Made by a program: the position numbers and the translations under genes. 64,000 nt of DNA, from contig NZ_CP043450.1 in the NCBI RefSeq assembly GCF_003286415.2, positions 620,001 through 684,000 of the forward strand. The letters run 5' to 3'. Source of the stretch: Mucilaginibacter rubeus (lineage in GTDB: Bacteria; Bacteroidota; Bacteroidia; Sphingobacteriales; Sphingobacteriaceae). The notes under the pieces are model-generated. The model worked only from the letters and a program-made list of their open reading frames with translations. It was not told the origin of the DNA and did no database searches. This document shows, in pieces, positions 10,501 through 18,772 of the stretch; position 1 is the stretch's first letter; each line of letters starts with the position of its first letter.

Positions 10501-10621
10501 CTTTACCGGCGGCGACCCGGAAGTTAGTTCATTTGGCTCATCAAACGGTTCGCAGGGTATTTATTCATTCTCAACCCCAACTTCAAAATCAGTTGATTTT
10601 AGCTTGAAAGTTACCCTATAA
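7595..10621 (+). CDS. SusC/RagA-family TonB-dependent outer-membrane transporter
   Basis: A 1008-residue outer-membrane transporter. A signal peptide ends near STYA|QT. A carboxypeptidase-D-like beta-sandwich follows (about 27-105: LKGKVTDEKGEPIAGASVKI). The plug starts near LNEVVVTALGIKRDKK and carries the family signature VVRGGSSFFGDNQALMVVDG. A 22-strand barrel follows, ending in KSVDFSLKVTL. SusC proteins work with a SusD lipoprotein lid and TonB energy to import oligosaccharides or, as RagA does, peptides. The susD partner follows 27 bp later. Co-location with hydroxyproline catabolism and prolyl peptidases suggests the cargo may be arabinosylated hydroxyproline peptides rather than free glycan (inference). 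No N-terminal anti-sigma-responsive signalling domain is visible. Confidence 0.96.
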   Translation: MKFKQLLKRFILPLLSVFVFCYSTYAQTVTLKGKVTDEKGEPIAGASVKIKGTNAGSVTNTGGLFSLNYNGQGTLIVTAIGFAAHEVKLTGQAQVNVTLADDNKVLNEVVVTALGIKRDKKILTYSTQEIKGESLTQSKEPNLVNAIAGKAAGVQVTSSSGTPGSSSRIVVRGGSSFFGDNQALMVVDGVPVDNSETGNLNSGPGTNRIADIDPSIISNINVLKGAAATALYGSKGANGVIIITTKNGALNKKPLITFSSDFSAEKPLLPQIQNKYSLGTNGNYYDGVTQKTSTSWGARMDTLKINGQPAKVYNQSDLFFKTGHTYNNTINIGGGGTASTYLVSYSNLNQQGTVPTTKFLRNTFFAKYSAQVLKNLNTTFQLNYTNSQNDRLPEGYALESPVWTIFTAPVSYNLQPYLNADGTQRLYRFSRNNPYWVLDNIKNHSGVNRFLPTFTADYKPLSWLTVTERFGADVYTEMDRYHESTQSVSNPNGRLVDNNTTFRQYNNDFMVSANKQFGDFNLDVLLGNNIFSSYSENTYANGVGLTVPGLYNMASASTVTYKEASYLQRKVGFYLQSNIEYKRFLVLSLTGRYDGNSVLSTDHNFYPYGSAATSFIFSEFFSPEFSKVMNLGKLRVSYGTVGNDGSISPYSLLTAYNSATIRNLTFPYAGQSGFLISDVLGNANLKSERINEFEAGFEAGFFNNRISLEASFYSKKTIDGIIPSVSIAPSTGYAATSVNSAVMRNRGIEVLLNASPVKSRDFSWDLTLNFTRNRNKVLSIYKDQQQLGNGFTNIIVGQPYGVIYGTRYARNAAGKLLIDDSGLPYADDNQGIVGNINPNWLGGINNNFRYKQFNFSFFFDIKRGGDIQNNVDGYGYFYGTPKVTENRGPRVVDGVNATTGQPNTIAVNGQAYYQRANSVLESVIQDGSYVKLRNVSLGYTLKPSWLSKSPFKSATFSVTGRNLWIHAPHFTGGDPEVSSFGSSNGSQGIYSFSTPTSKSVDFSLKVTL

Positions 10622-10648
10622 TTTAAATCATTAATCAGAGAAATTGTC

Positions 10649-12046
10649 ATGAAAAATAAATATATCACGTTAGTAACATGCGCGTTGGTAAGCTTTACGG
10701 GCTGTAAAAAATATATTGATGTAAACCAGGACCCCAACAGGCCTATCGATGTTAAGGAGTCATTGATCCTGGCCCCGGTTGAAGCTGCCATATCACAAAA
10801 TATTACTGCCGCCGGCGGAGGTAACCTTGCTATAGTATTGCAACAATACCTGCAGGTAATAGCCCTAAACCAGGTACCGCCAAACTTTGGCACTTACCTC
10901 ATGTATCACCAGGATATGGATGGCGACTGGTACAATTTTTATGTACAGGTTATGAACAACCTTGTATTGCTCGATAAAAAAGCAGAGGCCGATGGCAATG
11001 CCAATTATGCAGCCATTTCAAAGATTTTGCTTGCCTATACCCTTGGTTCGGCAACTGATGCCTGGGGCGATGTACCATACTCAAAAGGTTTTGGCGGTAC
11101 AGATAACCTTACCCCAACTTATGATAGCCAGGAAGCCGTTTATACGCAGGTACAAACCCTGCTTGATAATGCCATTGCCGATATTGCCAAAAACAGCACT
11201 ACGGCGCCGTCTGGAGATGATTATTACTACACCGGCGATATGACCAAATGGAAAAAGGCTGCTTACACGCTGAAAGCGCGTTATTACATGCACCTTACCA
11301 AGGCTCCCGGACACACCGCGGCTGCACAGGCACAGCTGGCGCTTACCGCTCTTGAAAATGGCATGGTAAGCAATGATGATGATATGAAAATGCCTTTCAG
11401 CGGTGCCGCAGGTGCTGAAAACCCTTGGCAACAGAACTTTTTGCCGGGTTCAACATTGGTGTTGGCTTCAACTTTTGTTGATGGTTTTAAAACCAGGAAA
11501 GATCCACGTTTGTCAAAAATGGTTGCTCCGGCAATTGAAACAGGTTTATATACCGGCCGTCAGATAGGTTTGGAAGATATCGGTAGTTTGGAATCATACT
11601 CGTTGGGCGGCTCTTTTTATGCAAGTACAAGTTCAAATAACTACATTGTTACTTACTCGGAAGCATTATTCTTAAAAGCCGAAGCTACATTTGTATTATC
11701 TGGTGCCACGGCGGCGCAACCGGTTTATTTGCTGGCGGTTAAATCGCATATGTCAAAACTGGGCATTGCCGATGCTGATGTAAATACTTACCTGGCTTCA
11801 AGAGGTACATTAACCAGTGCTAATGCCATGCAGCTGATTATTGAGGAAAAGGTTGTGGCCAACTTCCTGTCGATGGAGAATTATGTTGATTGGAGACGTA
11901 CAGGCTATCCGGCCTTAACCAAGGTGAAAAATGCTTTGTCGGATATTCCGCGGAGGGTATTATATCCACAGTCGGAAATGACCTCGAACCCGCAGCCGCA
12001 GCAAAGCGCCAAGCTTACTGACAGGCTTTGGTGGGATGTGCAATAG
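10649..12046 (+). CDS. SusD/RagB-like substrate-binding lipoprotein
   Basis: A 465-residue lipoprotein: the lipobox FTGC puts the lipidated Cys at about residue 18, giving a mature start CKKYIDVNQDPNRP. The sequence has the TPR-rich alpha fold of the SusD-like_2 type, with YAAISKILLAYTLGSATDAWGDVPY near 115-140, a typical SusD core. The C-terminal segment (MENYVDWRRTGYPAL, then PRRVLYPQSE) is also characteristic. It forms the lid on the upstream SusC barrel and sets substrate selectivity. It is cotranscribed with susC. A gap of about 120 bp with its own candidate promoter follows before the hydroxyproline genes. Confidence 0.94.
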   Translation: MKNKYITLVTCALVSFTGCKKYIDVNQDPNRPIDVKESLILAPVEAAISQNITAAGGGNLAIVLQQYLQVIALNQVPPNFGTYLMYHQDMDGDWYNFYVQVMNNLVLLDKKAEADGNANYAAISKILLAYTLGSATDAWGDVPYSKGFGGTDNLTPTYDSQEAVYTQVQTLLDNAIADIAKNSTTAPSGDDYYYTGDMTKWKKAAYTLKARYYMHLTKAPGHTAAAQAQLALTALENGMVSNDDDMKMPFSGAAGAENPWQQNFLPGSTLVLASTFVDGFKTRKDPRLSKMVAPAIETGLYTGRQIGLEDIGSLESYSLGGSFYASTSSNNYIVTYSEALFLKAEATFVLSGATAAQPVYLLAVKSHMSKLGIADADVNTYLASRGTLTSANAMQLIIEEKVVANFLSMENYVDWRRTGYPALTKVKNALSDIPRRVLYPQSEMTSNPQPQQSAKLTDRLWWDVQ

Positions 12047-12143
12047 GCATTATTTAGCAGGCAACTTGTCTGTATATGGCATTGTATGTTAAAATACGGT
12101 CAATGTCTGCTAAATTGTTAAATATTCGTAATAAGTACTATTT

Positions 12144-12151
12144 TAATTTTG
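12144..12151 (+). promoter_or_regulatory. Candidate -7 promoter element before hydroxyproline operon
   Basis: TAATTTTG matches the Bacteroidota -7 consensus TAnnTTTG and lies 16 bases before the ATG of the deaminase gene. The nearest upstream TTG (12115-12117) is 26 bases away, longer than the usual spacing of about 19-21, so this is a weak call. Confidence 0.4.
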
Positions 12152-12167
12152 TGAAAAATAATATACA

Positions 12168-13106
12168 ATGATAACTTTTGATTGGAAAGGCGTACTCCCT
12201 GCAGTAACTACTAAATTTACAGATAACGACGAACTTGATTTTGAAGCTTTTGATATAAACCTGAATGCGCAGCTTGAGGCTGGTGTTGATGGTTTTATAT
12301 TAGGCGGCTCATTGGGCGAAGCAAGTGTTTTAAGCGATGATGAAAAATTCGCGCTGCTTGCTCACACTGTTGAGTTTGTTCAAGGTAAAGTACCTGTTAT
12401 ATTAAATATTGCTGAGCAAACTACCAAAGCGGCTGTTGCTTATGCACAAAAAGCATTTGATAAGGGTGCAGACGGTTTGATGCTGTTGCCGCCAATGCGT
12501 TACAACAGTGAAGCACGTGAAACTGTCGCTTATTTAACCTCTATCGCTAAAAGTACCGAACTGCCAATCATGATCTACAATAACCCTGTTGATTATAAGA
12601 TTGAGGTTACTTTAGATATGTTTGCAGAACTTGCAGCTTATGATAATATCCAGGCGGTAAAAGAATCAACCCGCGATGTATCAAACGTTACCCGTATGAT
12701 TAACAAGTTTGGCGACAGGTTCAAGATCTTCACCGGTGTTGATCCGCTGGCTATGGAAAGCCTTGTAATGGGTGCTGATGGCTGGGTTGCCGGTTTGGTT
12801 GACGCTTTCCCTAAAGAAACTGTTGCCATTTACCGTTTGGTAAAAGCTAAAAGGTATGATGAGGCCCTGGCTATTTACCGTTGGTTTTTACCGGTGCTTG
12901 AACTGGATATCCACCCTAAACTGGTACAATACATTAAACTGGCCGAGGTTGCAACGGGCATAGGTACCGAAAATGTACGTGCGCCACGTTTGCCGTTAAT
13001 TGGTGCCGAGCGCGAAAAAGTTCAGAAAATTATCAACGACGCGCTTGCTGCAAGGCCGGAATTGCCTGTTGGAAGCTGGGGTAAATTAACTGAGGTAGCT
13101 TTATAA
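12168..13106 (+). CDS. DHDPS-family deaminase, probable pyrroline-4-hydroxy-2-carboxylate deaminase
   Basis: A 312-residue cytosolic TIM-barrel lyase of the dihydrodipicolinate synthase / N-acetylneuraminate lyase family. The Schiff-base Lys is K165 (IQAVKESTRD) and the catalytic Tyr is Y137 (MIYNNP). The substrate loop is GGSLGE (46-51) in place of the GTTGE of true DapA, which argues against lysine biosynthesis. The next gene, 6 bp away, is a 4-hydroxyproline epimerase and a D-amino-acid dehydrogenase follows. In known hydroxyproline pathways this family member converts delta1-pyrroline-4-hydroxy-2-carboxylate to alpha-ketoglutarate semialdehyde with loss of ammonia. The function rests on this context more than on sequence, since family members are hard to tell apart. 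Confidence 0.85.
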   Translation: MITFDWKGVLPAVTTKFTDNDELDFEAFDINLNAQLEAGVDGFILGGSLGEASVLSDDEKFALLAHTVEFVQGKVPVILNIAEQTTKAAVAYAQKAFDKGADGLMLLPPMRYNSEARETVAYLTSIAKSTELPIMIYNNPVDYKIEVTLDMFAELAAYDNIQAVKESTRDVSNVTRMINKFGDRFKIFTGVDPLAMESLVMGADGWVAGLVDAFPKETVAIYRLVKAKRYDEALAIYRWFLPVLELDIHPKLVQYIKLAEVATGIGTENVRAPRLPLIGAEREKVQKIINDALAARPELPVGSWGKLTEVAL

Positions 13107-13112
13107 TAATAT

Positions 13113-14114
13113 ATGGCAAGTAAAACTTTCTTTTGTGTTGATGCCCATACCTGCGGTAATCCCGTAAGGTTGGTGGCCGGCGGTGGTCCCACACTAAAAG
13201 GCGACAACATGAGCCAGAAACGTCAGCACTTTTTAAAGGAGTACGACTGGATCAGGACAGGCCTGATGTTTGAACCCCGTGGTCATGATATGATGTCGGG
13301 AAGTATCCTGTATCCGCCTCATGATCCGGAAAACGATGTTGCGGTTTTGTTCATCGAAACCAGCGGTTGTTTACCGATGTGCGGTCACGGAACTATCGGC
13401 ACCATCACCATAGCCATTGAGGAAGGATTGATCCAACCTAAAACTCCAGGTATTGTACGTATGGAAGCACCTGCCGGCCTTGTATTAATTGAGTACAAGC
13501 AGGAGGGTAAAAAGGTAACTTCGGTAAAACTCAGAAATGTGGCTGCTTATCTTGCCGCCACCGACCTGGAAGTCGAATGCCCTGATCTTGGTACGCTCAC
13601 TATCGATGTTTCGTATGGCGGTAACTATTATGCCATTGTTGATCCTCAGCCTAACTTTAAGGGCATTGAGAATTATACAGCCGGACAGCTGATAGCCTGG
13701 AGCCAGGTGCTGCGTAAGCGCATCAACGAAAAATATCAGTTTGTGCATCCGCAGGATCCTACCATAAATACCTGCACCCATATCCTTTGGGCAGGTGCTA
13801 CATTATCGGCAGATTCAACTGCACGTAACGCGGTATTTTATGGGGATAAAGCCATCGACCGTTCTCCTTGTGGAACCGGTACTTCGGCCCGTATGGCGCA
13901 ATGGTTTGCCAAAGGTAAATTGAAAGTAGGTGAGTCTTTTGTTCACGAAAGTATCATCGGCAGTAAATTTATTGGCAAGGTTGAGGACGTGGTTAAGATC
14001 AATGATATCGACGCCATTATTCCAAGTGTTGAAGGTTGGGCCAAAGTTTATGGCTACAATACCATCAAAATAGATGATGACGATCCTTATGCTCACGGTT
14101 TCCAGGTGATATAA
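13113..14114 (+). CDS. 4-hydroxyproline 2-epimerase
   Basis: A 333-residue proline-racemase-superfamily enzyme with two catalytic cysteines: C90 in PMCGHGTIG and C253 in DRSPCGTGTSAR. The Cys/Cys pair marks racemases and epimerases. The 3-hydroxyproline dehydratases of the superfamily have Thr at the second position, so that activity is unlikely. The expected reaction is trans-4-hydroxy-L-proline to cis-4-hydroxy-D-proline in the cytosol, the first step of degradation. Proline racemase is the main alternative, but the neighbours (deaminase 6 bp upstream, D-amino-acid dehydrogenase downstream) favour hydroxyproline. The ATG at 13113 gives the family N-terminus FFCVDAHTCGNPVR. Confidence 0.92.
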   Translation: MASKTFFCVDAHTCGNPVRLVAGGGPTLKGDNMSQKRQHFLKEYDWIRTGLMFEPRGHDMMSGSILYPPHDPENDVAVLFIETSGCLPMCGHGTIGTITIAIEEGLIQPKTPGIVRMEAPAGLVLIEYKQEGKKVTSVKLRNVAAYLAATDLEVECPDLGTLTIDVSYGGNYYAIVDPQPNFKGIENYTAGQLIAWSQVLRKRINEKYQFVHPQDPTINTCTHILWAGATLSADSTARNAVFYGDKAIDRSPCGTGTSARMAQWFAKGKLKVGESFVHESIIGSKFIGKVEDVVKINDIDAIIPSVEGWAKVYGYNTIKIDDDDPYAHGFQVI

Positions 14115-14124
14115 AATATCACCA

Positions 14125-14210
14125 AACGTCATTGCGAGGAACGAAGCAATCCCCGATTGGCAGGGCCGCCCTGTATAGTTTGCGATTGCTTCGTGCCTCG
14201 CAATGACGTT
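14125..14210. repeat. Palindromic intergenic repeat, family A (CATTGCGAGG)
   Basis: Two 27-base arms (14125-14151 and 14184-14210) are complementary except at one position. They carry the widespread motif CGTCATTGCGAGGAACGAAG. The centre contains CCTGTATAG. A second member with the same core lies at 57147-57237. It sits between the epimerase and dehydrogenase genes and would form a large hairpin in the transcript. Confidence 0.85.
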
Positions 14211-14246
14211 TGCATTAACGTTCTAATTAATAATTTTCTAAATAAA

Positions 14247-14284
14247 AGCTTTCGGCGTTCAGCCTTAAGCTTTCAGCTTAAAAT
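14247..14284. repeat. Short AAGCTTT / TTCAGC repeat tract
   Basis: The tract contains GTTCAGCCTTAAGCTTTCAG and the inverted repeat TTAAGCT-ttc-AGCTTAA. A similar tract lies at 18722-18763 and a fragment near 37270-37295. It ends just before the dehydrogenase start codon. Confidence 0.5.
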
Positions 14285-14289
14285 AAAAA

Positions 14290-15534
14290 ATGGCAAAGGT
14301 GCTGATAATAGGAGGTGGGATAGTAGGACTTAGTTCGGCTTATTATTTACAAAAGGCCGGGCATGAGGTTACTGTGCTGGATAAGGGTGATATGACCGAC
14401 AGTTGCTCATACGGAAACGCGGGTATGATAGTGCCAAGCCACTTTATTCCTTTGGCAACTCCGGGAATGGTTTCGCAGGGTATTAAATGGATGTTTAACA
14501 GCAAAAGCCCGTTCTACGTGAAGCCATCTTTAAACCCCGAATTGATTTCATGGGGATTGAAATTTTTAAAGAAAGCCAATACGGAGCACGTTGAAAGGTC
14601 GGCTACGCCTTTAACCGAACTGTCATTGCTCAGCAAAAAGCTTTATGAAGATCTGAGCAAAGAGCCGGGCTTCGATTTTGATTTGGTTGAAAAGGGCATC
14701 CTGATGTTTTATAAAACCGAAAAGGCCGGCGAAGAAGAAGCGCACATGGCCGAAAAAGGCAGGGAATTAGGTTTGGACATGGCCGTGCTTAGTGTTGATG
14801 ATTGTAAAAAGCTGCAACCCAAGCTTGAGCTTGATGTGTTGGGTGCGGTACACTACCGTTGTGATGCTCACCTGTCGCCCAATAAACTGATGGCTGCTTT
14901 AATCAAACACCTGAAAGCCGTTGGTGTAAAATTGGTGGCTAATAAAGAGGTTACCAAAATAGAAAGCAAAGGTGGTAAGGTAAGCAGGGTATTATCAGGG
15001 AATGAGGAATTTATCGCCGATGAGTATGTCATTGCGGGCGGCTCATGGTCGCCGGCTATCGGCAGGTTATTGGGCTTGAAAATTTTACTGATGCCGGGTA
15101 AAGGCTATTCATTTAATGTGAAGGACGACAGCGAAACTATGCACATCCCTGCGTTACTGGCCGAAGCAAGGGTTGCCATAACACCAATGAACGGCGGCTT
15201 ACGCTATGGTGGTACTATGGAACTTGATAAAATCAACGACCGCATTAACATGAACCGTGTAAAAGGTATAGTTGAATCGGTGCCGAAGTATTTCCCTGGT
15301 TTAAAACCTGCTGTTCCTGATCAAAAAGATATTTGGTTTGGTTTCCGCCCTTCATCTGCCGATGGATTACCTTATATCGGCAGGAGCAAGCAGTATAATA
15401 ATCTTACTGTGGCTACCGGGCATGGTATGATGGGCTTGAGCCTTGGAGCGGCAACCGGTTTACTGGCCAGCGAAATTATTTCGGGCAAACCAACCTCTAT
15501 CGATATTAAAGAATTTGCTCCTGAAAGATCTTAA
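14290..15534 (+). CDS. FAD-dependent D-amino-acid (D-hydroxyproline) dehydrogenase
   Basis: A 414-residue DadA/DAO-family flavoprotein. The N-terminal FAD-binding Rossmann motif is VLIIGGGIVGLSSAYYLQ, and the C-terminal FAD segment reads GFRPSSADGLPYIGR then ATGHGMMGLSLGAATG. In hydroxyproline catabolism this enzyme oxidises cis-4-hydroxy-D-proline to delta1-pyrroline-4-hydroxy-2-carboxylate, passing electrons to the respiratory chain. A D-alanine/D-proline dehydrogenase role is the alternative; the flanking epimerase and deaminase make D-hydroxyproline the better reading. No signal peptide or membrane segment is evident. A terminator follows directly, closing the three-gene catabolic unit. 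Confidence 0.9.
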   Translation: MAKVLIIGGGIVGLSSAYYLQKAGHEVTVLDKGDMTDSCSYGNAGMIVPSHFIPLATPGMVSQGIKWMFNSKSPFYVKPSLNPELISWGLKFLKKANTEHVERSATPLTELSLLSKKLYEDLSKEPGFDFDLVEKGILMFYKTEKAGEEEAHMAEKGRELGLDMAVLSVDDCKKLQPKLELDVLGAVHYRCDAHLSPNKLMAALIKHLKAVGVKLVANKEVTKIESKGGKVSRVLSGNEEFIADEYVIAGGSWSPAIGRLLGLKILLMPGKGYSFNVKDDSETMHIPALLAEARVAITPMNGGLRYGGTMELDKINDRINMNRVKGIVESVPKYFPGLKPAVPDQKDIWFGFRPSSADGLPYIGRSKQYNNLTVATGHGMMGLSLGAATGLLASEIISGKPTSIDIKEFAPERS

Positions 15535-15576
15535 TTTAAACAATTGATTACCCTTCCGGCTTGCCGGAAAACGGAA

Positions 15577-15607
15577 CCGTTCATCCACCCCTGATGAGCG
15601 GTTTTTT
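15577..15607 (+). terminator. Rho-independent terminator after the dehydrogenase gene
   Basis: The stem CCGTTCATC / GATGAGCGG (one G-T wobble) has a 7-base loop and is followed by six T. A second small hairpin, TTCCGGC-tt-GCCGGAA, precedes it at 15554-15569. Confidence 0.75.
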
Positions 15608-15960
15608 GCTTTAACAGGAGTACGTTTTATTACCTGAATCATAGAAAACAGGTTAAAAAATGGTTTTTCTGCCTAAAAAAGGTGGTTAGTGTAAAATGTA
15701 CATTAGTTGTATTCTATACAATTAAAAATATTTTATTCGGTTAAATAATGGCTGTAGTAGCTATAATTTCGATTTTAATTGTTTATATAACATTTAATTT
15801 ACTTTTTATCTGTTGGATAAAAATGGGTTTTTAGGCCAATTTTGATAGCGCTATCAACCATAAATTACCAGATATTGCCCGTATTTTATCCTTTTAACTT
15901 CATTTATTAGCAAATTAAGTTAAGTAATTGTAAATTCAACAAGTATAATCAAAGTAGCAG
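15608..15960. other. AT-rich gap before the AraC regulator
   Basis: A stretch of 353 bp without a coding region. It is strongly AT-rich and presumably holds the promoter of the AraC-type gene. TAGCGCTATC at 15846 onward contains the palindrome GATAGCGCTATC, a possible operator half-site arrangement, but nothing else stands out. Confidence 0.35.
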
Positions 15961-16863
15961 ATGAAAGTTTTACAATTTACTATCCCGGTTCCGCACGATA
16001 AAAGTGTGATAGCAGAAAAGGTCTGTTTGCCTTACCATTACCCATACCTGCACCGTCATAAGGAAATTCAGCTCACCTGGATCCAGCAGGGTGAGGGGAC
16101 TTTGATTGCAGGAAATAACATGCATGATTACTCGGCCGGCGACCTGTTTTTAATTGGCGCCAATCTGCCGCATGTATTTAAAAGCAACCCTGAATACTTT
16201 GTGCCTAACTCCAACAAGCAAATTGAGGCGCTTACTATATTTTTTAACCCTGAAGGTGCACTGGCTCCGCTGTTCTCACTACCTGAGCTTAAGCCCAGCC
16301 TGATATTTATGCAACAACATCAGCAAGGGTTTAAAGTGCCACATTCTGTGGTTGATAAAGTATCGCAGATCATGATCGCCCTGCAAAAGGCATCCGGCCC
16401 CGATCAGCTCATTCAGTTTTTCCATTTGTTGAAAGGGCTTACTAATATCAAAACCAAGCTCGATCCTTTATCAACCTATGGCAACCTGCCGGGTATAACC
16501 GAAAACGAGGGGATCAGGATAGGTAATATCTACAACTATATTATGCAGCATTACAGTGAGCCTATCACGCTTGAGGATGTTGCTAAGGTAGCCTACATGA
16601 CCCCCGAGTCGTTTTGCAGATATTTCAAAAAGCATACAGGTCATACGTTTATTTCATTCCTGAACGAGATCAGGATCAATGAGGCCTGCAAGAAACTCAT
16701 CGCCCATAAATTTGAAAGCATCAATACAGTGGCTTATAAATGTGGCTTCAAAAGCATTACCAACTTTAACCGCGTATTTAAATGTGTAATCGGTAATTCA
16801 CCGCGCGGCTATCTCGACTCATACAACAACAATCTTATCAGCCTTAACAGGGCTGCCAGCTAA
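15961..16863 (+). CDS. AraC-family transcriptional regulator with cupin sensor
   Basis: A 300-residue regulator. The N-terminal cupin (about residues 20-100) includes HRHKEIQLTWIQQGEGTLI and YSAGDLFLIGANLPHVFK. Two C-terminal HTH motifs follow: ITLEDVAKVAYMTPESFCRYFKKHTG (about 202-227) and INTVAYKCGFKSITNFNRVFK (about 258-278), then the family ending GNSPRGYL. It sits between the terminated hydroxyproline operon and the DUF885/permease/galactosidase genes, so it is the most likely local regulator of the island, sensing hydroxyproline or an arabinoside (inference). It is followed after 38 bp by the peptidase gene, so it may be autoregulated with it. Confidence 0.92.
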   Translation: MKVLQFTIPVPHDKSVIAEKVCLPYHYPYLHRHKEIQLTWIQQGEGTLIAGNNMHDYSAGDLFLIGANLPHVFKSNPEYFVPNSNKQIEALTIFFNPEGALAPLFSLPELKPSLIFMQQHQQGFKVPHSVVDKVSQIMIALQKASGPDQLIQFFHLLKGLTNIKTKLDPLSTYGNLPGITENEGIRIGNIYNYIMQHYSEPITLEDVAKVAYMTPESFCRYFKKHTGHTFISFLNEIRINEACKKLIAHKFESINTVAYKCGFKSITNFNRVFKCVIGNSPRGYLDSYNNNLISLNRAAS

Positions 16864-16901
16864 TACGGCTTTTTCTTTTTACCTCAAACCATTAATTTAT
16901 C

Positions 16902-18701
16902 GTGCTAATAAATACTAAAACAGCCATAAAAGGTTTAACCCTTTATGCCCTTACCCTTGGCGTGCTTACTGTAAAGGCGCAAACAAAGCCAACCGGTAAT
17001 TTATACGAGCAAACCAGCGAAATTGCCGGTACCATTATCAGGTATGGGCAGGATATGAATGCAATCCGCGATTTTTACTCGCCCTACAACGTTAATGAGC
17101 GCGGCGAAGATCAGTATAAACAGGATGTTATTAACTCTCCCGAACAACGTAAAAGACTAATTGAGGTTGATAACGACTATCTGAAACAACTGGAGCAAAC
17201 CGACTTTAACACCCTGAGTATATACGGCAAGGTTGATTATATCCTGCTGAAAAAACGTATCAACTTTGATCTGAAAGACCTGAAGAAAGAAGAAGGCCTG
17301 TACAGCCAGGCCGCTAAATATATTTCATTTGCCGATGAGATCTACGCGCTTGAACAAAAACGCCGTCGAGGAACATTTGTGGATGGCGAAAGGGTTGCAG
17401 GTGATTTGAACAAGATCTTGAAAGAACTCAAAGCAGATACTACAGCATATCGTAAACTTCCATCTGTGGATATGCCGGTAGCTAAAGTAACTAAAGCCGC
17501 TTTGCTTGGTTTGAAAGGGCGTTTAAAAGATTTTTTTGGCTTTTATAATAAGTACGATCCATCGTTTACATGGTGGGTGCCTGAGCCTTATAAGGCTGTT
17601 GACAATGCGCTGGAAAGATACAGCGAGTTAGCTATTAGCAAAGGAAAGCTGAACACCAGCCAAAAAAGCGATAGCAGCGGTATCAAAGGCGTGCCGATTG
17701 GCAGGGAAGAGTTGATTAGCCAGTTACAGGCCGAGATGATCCCTTATACGCCTGAAGAGCTTATCAAACTTGCCAACAAGGAGTTTGCCTGGTGCGATAA
17801 GGAGATGTTGAAAGCATCGCAGGAAATGGGTTTTGGCAGCGATTGGAAAAAAGCGCTTGAAAAAGTAAAGAACAGTTATGTACCGGTAGGCCATCAGCCC
17901 GAACTAATTGTTAAACTCTACAACGATGCCATCAGCTTTATAAAAGAGCGTGACCTGATCACGATACCGCCACTGGCCGAAGAAACCTGGGGCATGGTGA
18001 TGATGTCGCCGCAGAGGCAATTGGTTAACCCATTTTTCACCGGTGGCAAGGAGATCAGCATCTCGTATCCAACCAATACCATGCAGTATGATGACAGGCT
18101 GATGAGCATGCGCGGCAATAACCCTTATTTTTCAAGGGGAACGGTACAGCATGAACTAATCCCCGGTCATAACCTGCAATATTTTATGAACAGCCGTTAC
18201 AAAGCTTACCGGCAGGATTTTGGGACACCGTTCGCAGTTGAGGGCTGGGCCTTATACTGGGAATTGTTGTTGTACGATAAAGGATTTGCCAAAACGCCTG
18301 AAGAGCGTGTTGGTATGCTGTTCTGGCGCATGCACCGTTGTGCAAGGATAATCTTTTCGCTCAACTACCATTTAGGCAACTGGACACCGCAGCAATGTAT
18401 CGACTTTTTGGTTGACCGTGTAGGTCATGAACGTGCCAATGCCGAAGGGGAAGTAAGGCGCTCATTTGAAGGGGGCTATAGTCCGCTTTACCAGGTGGCT
18501 TATTTGTTGGGCGGTTTGCAATTGACCGAGTTGAGGAAAGAGTTGGTTGATAGTGGCAAAATGACTTTTAAACAATTCCATGATGCAGCTATCAAAGAAA
18601 ACCTGATCCCGGTTGAGATGCTTCGTGCTACGTTAACCAACCAGGCTTTAAGCAAAGATTTTACAACAAGCTGGAAATTTTACGATTTCGGAGGTAAATA
18701 A
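16902..18701 (+). CDS. DUF885-family exported metallopeptidase
   Basis: A 599-residue protein. It starts with GTG, chosen because the reading frame then begins with a signal peptide ending TVKA|QT. The DUF885 family is a set of zinc-peptidase-like proteins. The metal motif is HELIPGH with H417, E418 and H422, followed by the family signature FAVEGWALYWELL. A third ligand is expected in this second segment (Glu). Substrates of the family are poorly known; periplasmic oligopeptidase activity is likely. Placed among prolyl peptidases and hydroxyproline catabolic genes, it may cut hydroxyproline-rich peptides delivered by SusC/SusD (inference). Confidence 0.88.
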   Translation: MLINTKTAIKGLTLYALTLGVLTVKAQTKPTGNLYEQTSEIAGTIIRYGQDMNAIRDFYSPYNVNERGEDQYKQDVINSPEQRKRLIEVDNDYLKQLEQTDFNTLSIYGKVDYILLKKRINFDLKDLKKEEGLYSQAAKYISFADEIYALEQKRRRGTFVDGERVAGDLNKILKELKADTTAYRKLPSVDMPVAKVTKAALLGLKGRLKDFFGFYNKYDPSFTWWVPEPYKAVDNALERYSELAISKGKLNTSQKSDSSGIKGVPIGREELISQLQAEMIPYTPEELIKLANKEFAWCDKEMLKASQEMGFGSDWKKALEKVKNSYVPVGHQPELIVKLYNDAISFIKERDLITIPPLAEETWGMVMMSPQRQLVNPFFTGGKEISISYPTNTMQYDDRLMSMRGNNPYFSRGTVQHELIPGHNLQYFMNSRYKAYRQDFGTPFAVEGWALYWELLLYDKGFAKTPEERVGMLFWRMHRCARIIFSLNYHLGNWTPQQCIDFLVDRVGHERANAEGEVRRSFEGGYSPLYQVAYLLGGLQLTELRKELVDSGKMTFKQFHDAAIKENLIPVEMLRATLTNQALSKDFTTSWKFYDFGGK

Positions 18702-18721
18702 TTAATTAAATAGCATCGATG

Positions 18722-18763
18722 GTAAAGCTTTAAGCTTTATGCATTCAGCTTTTAGCTTTCAAA
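18722..18763. repeat. Short AAGCTTT / TTCAGC repeat tract
   Basis: It contains the perfect palindrome TAAAGCTT-t-AAGCTTTA and then ATTCAGCTTTTAGCTTTC, sharing TTCAGC..TTAGCTTTC with the tract at 14247-14284. It lies between the DUF885 and permease genes. Confidence 0.5.
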
Positions 18764-18772
18764 AAACATTTT

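Noticed and set aside
12168..13106. Reading as dihydrodipicolinate synthase or N-acetylneuraminate lyase
   Set aside because: The substrate loop differs from the DapA GTTGE, and no lysine or sialic-acid gene is nearby, while the neighbours are hydroxyproline enzymes.
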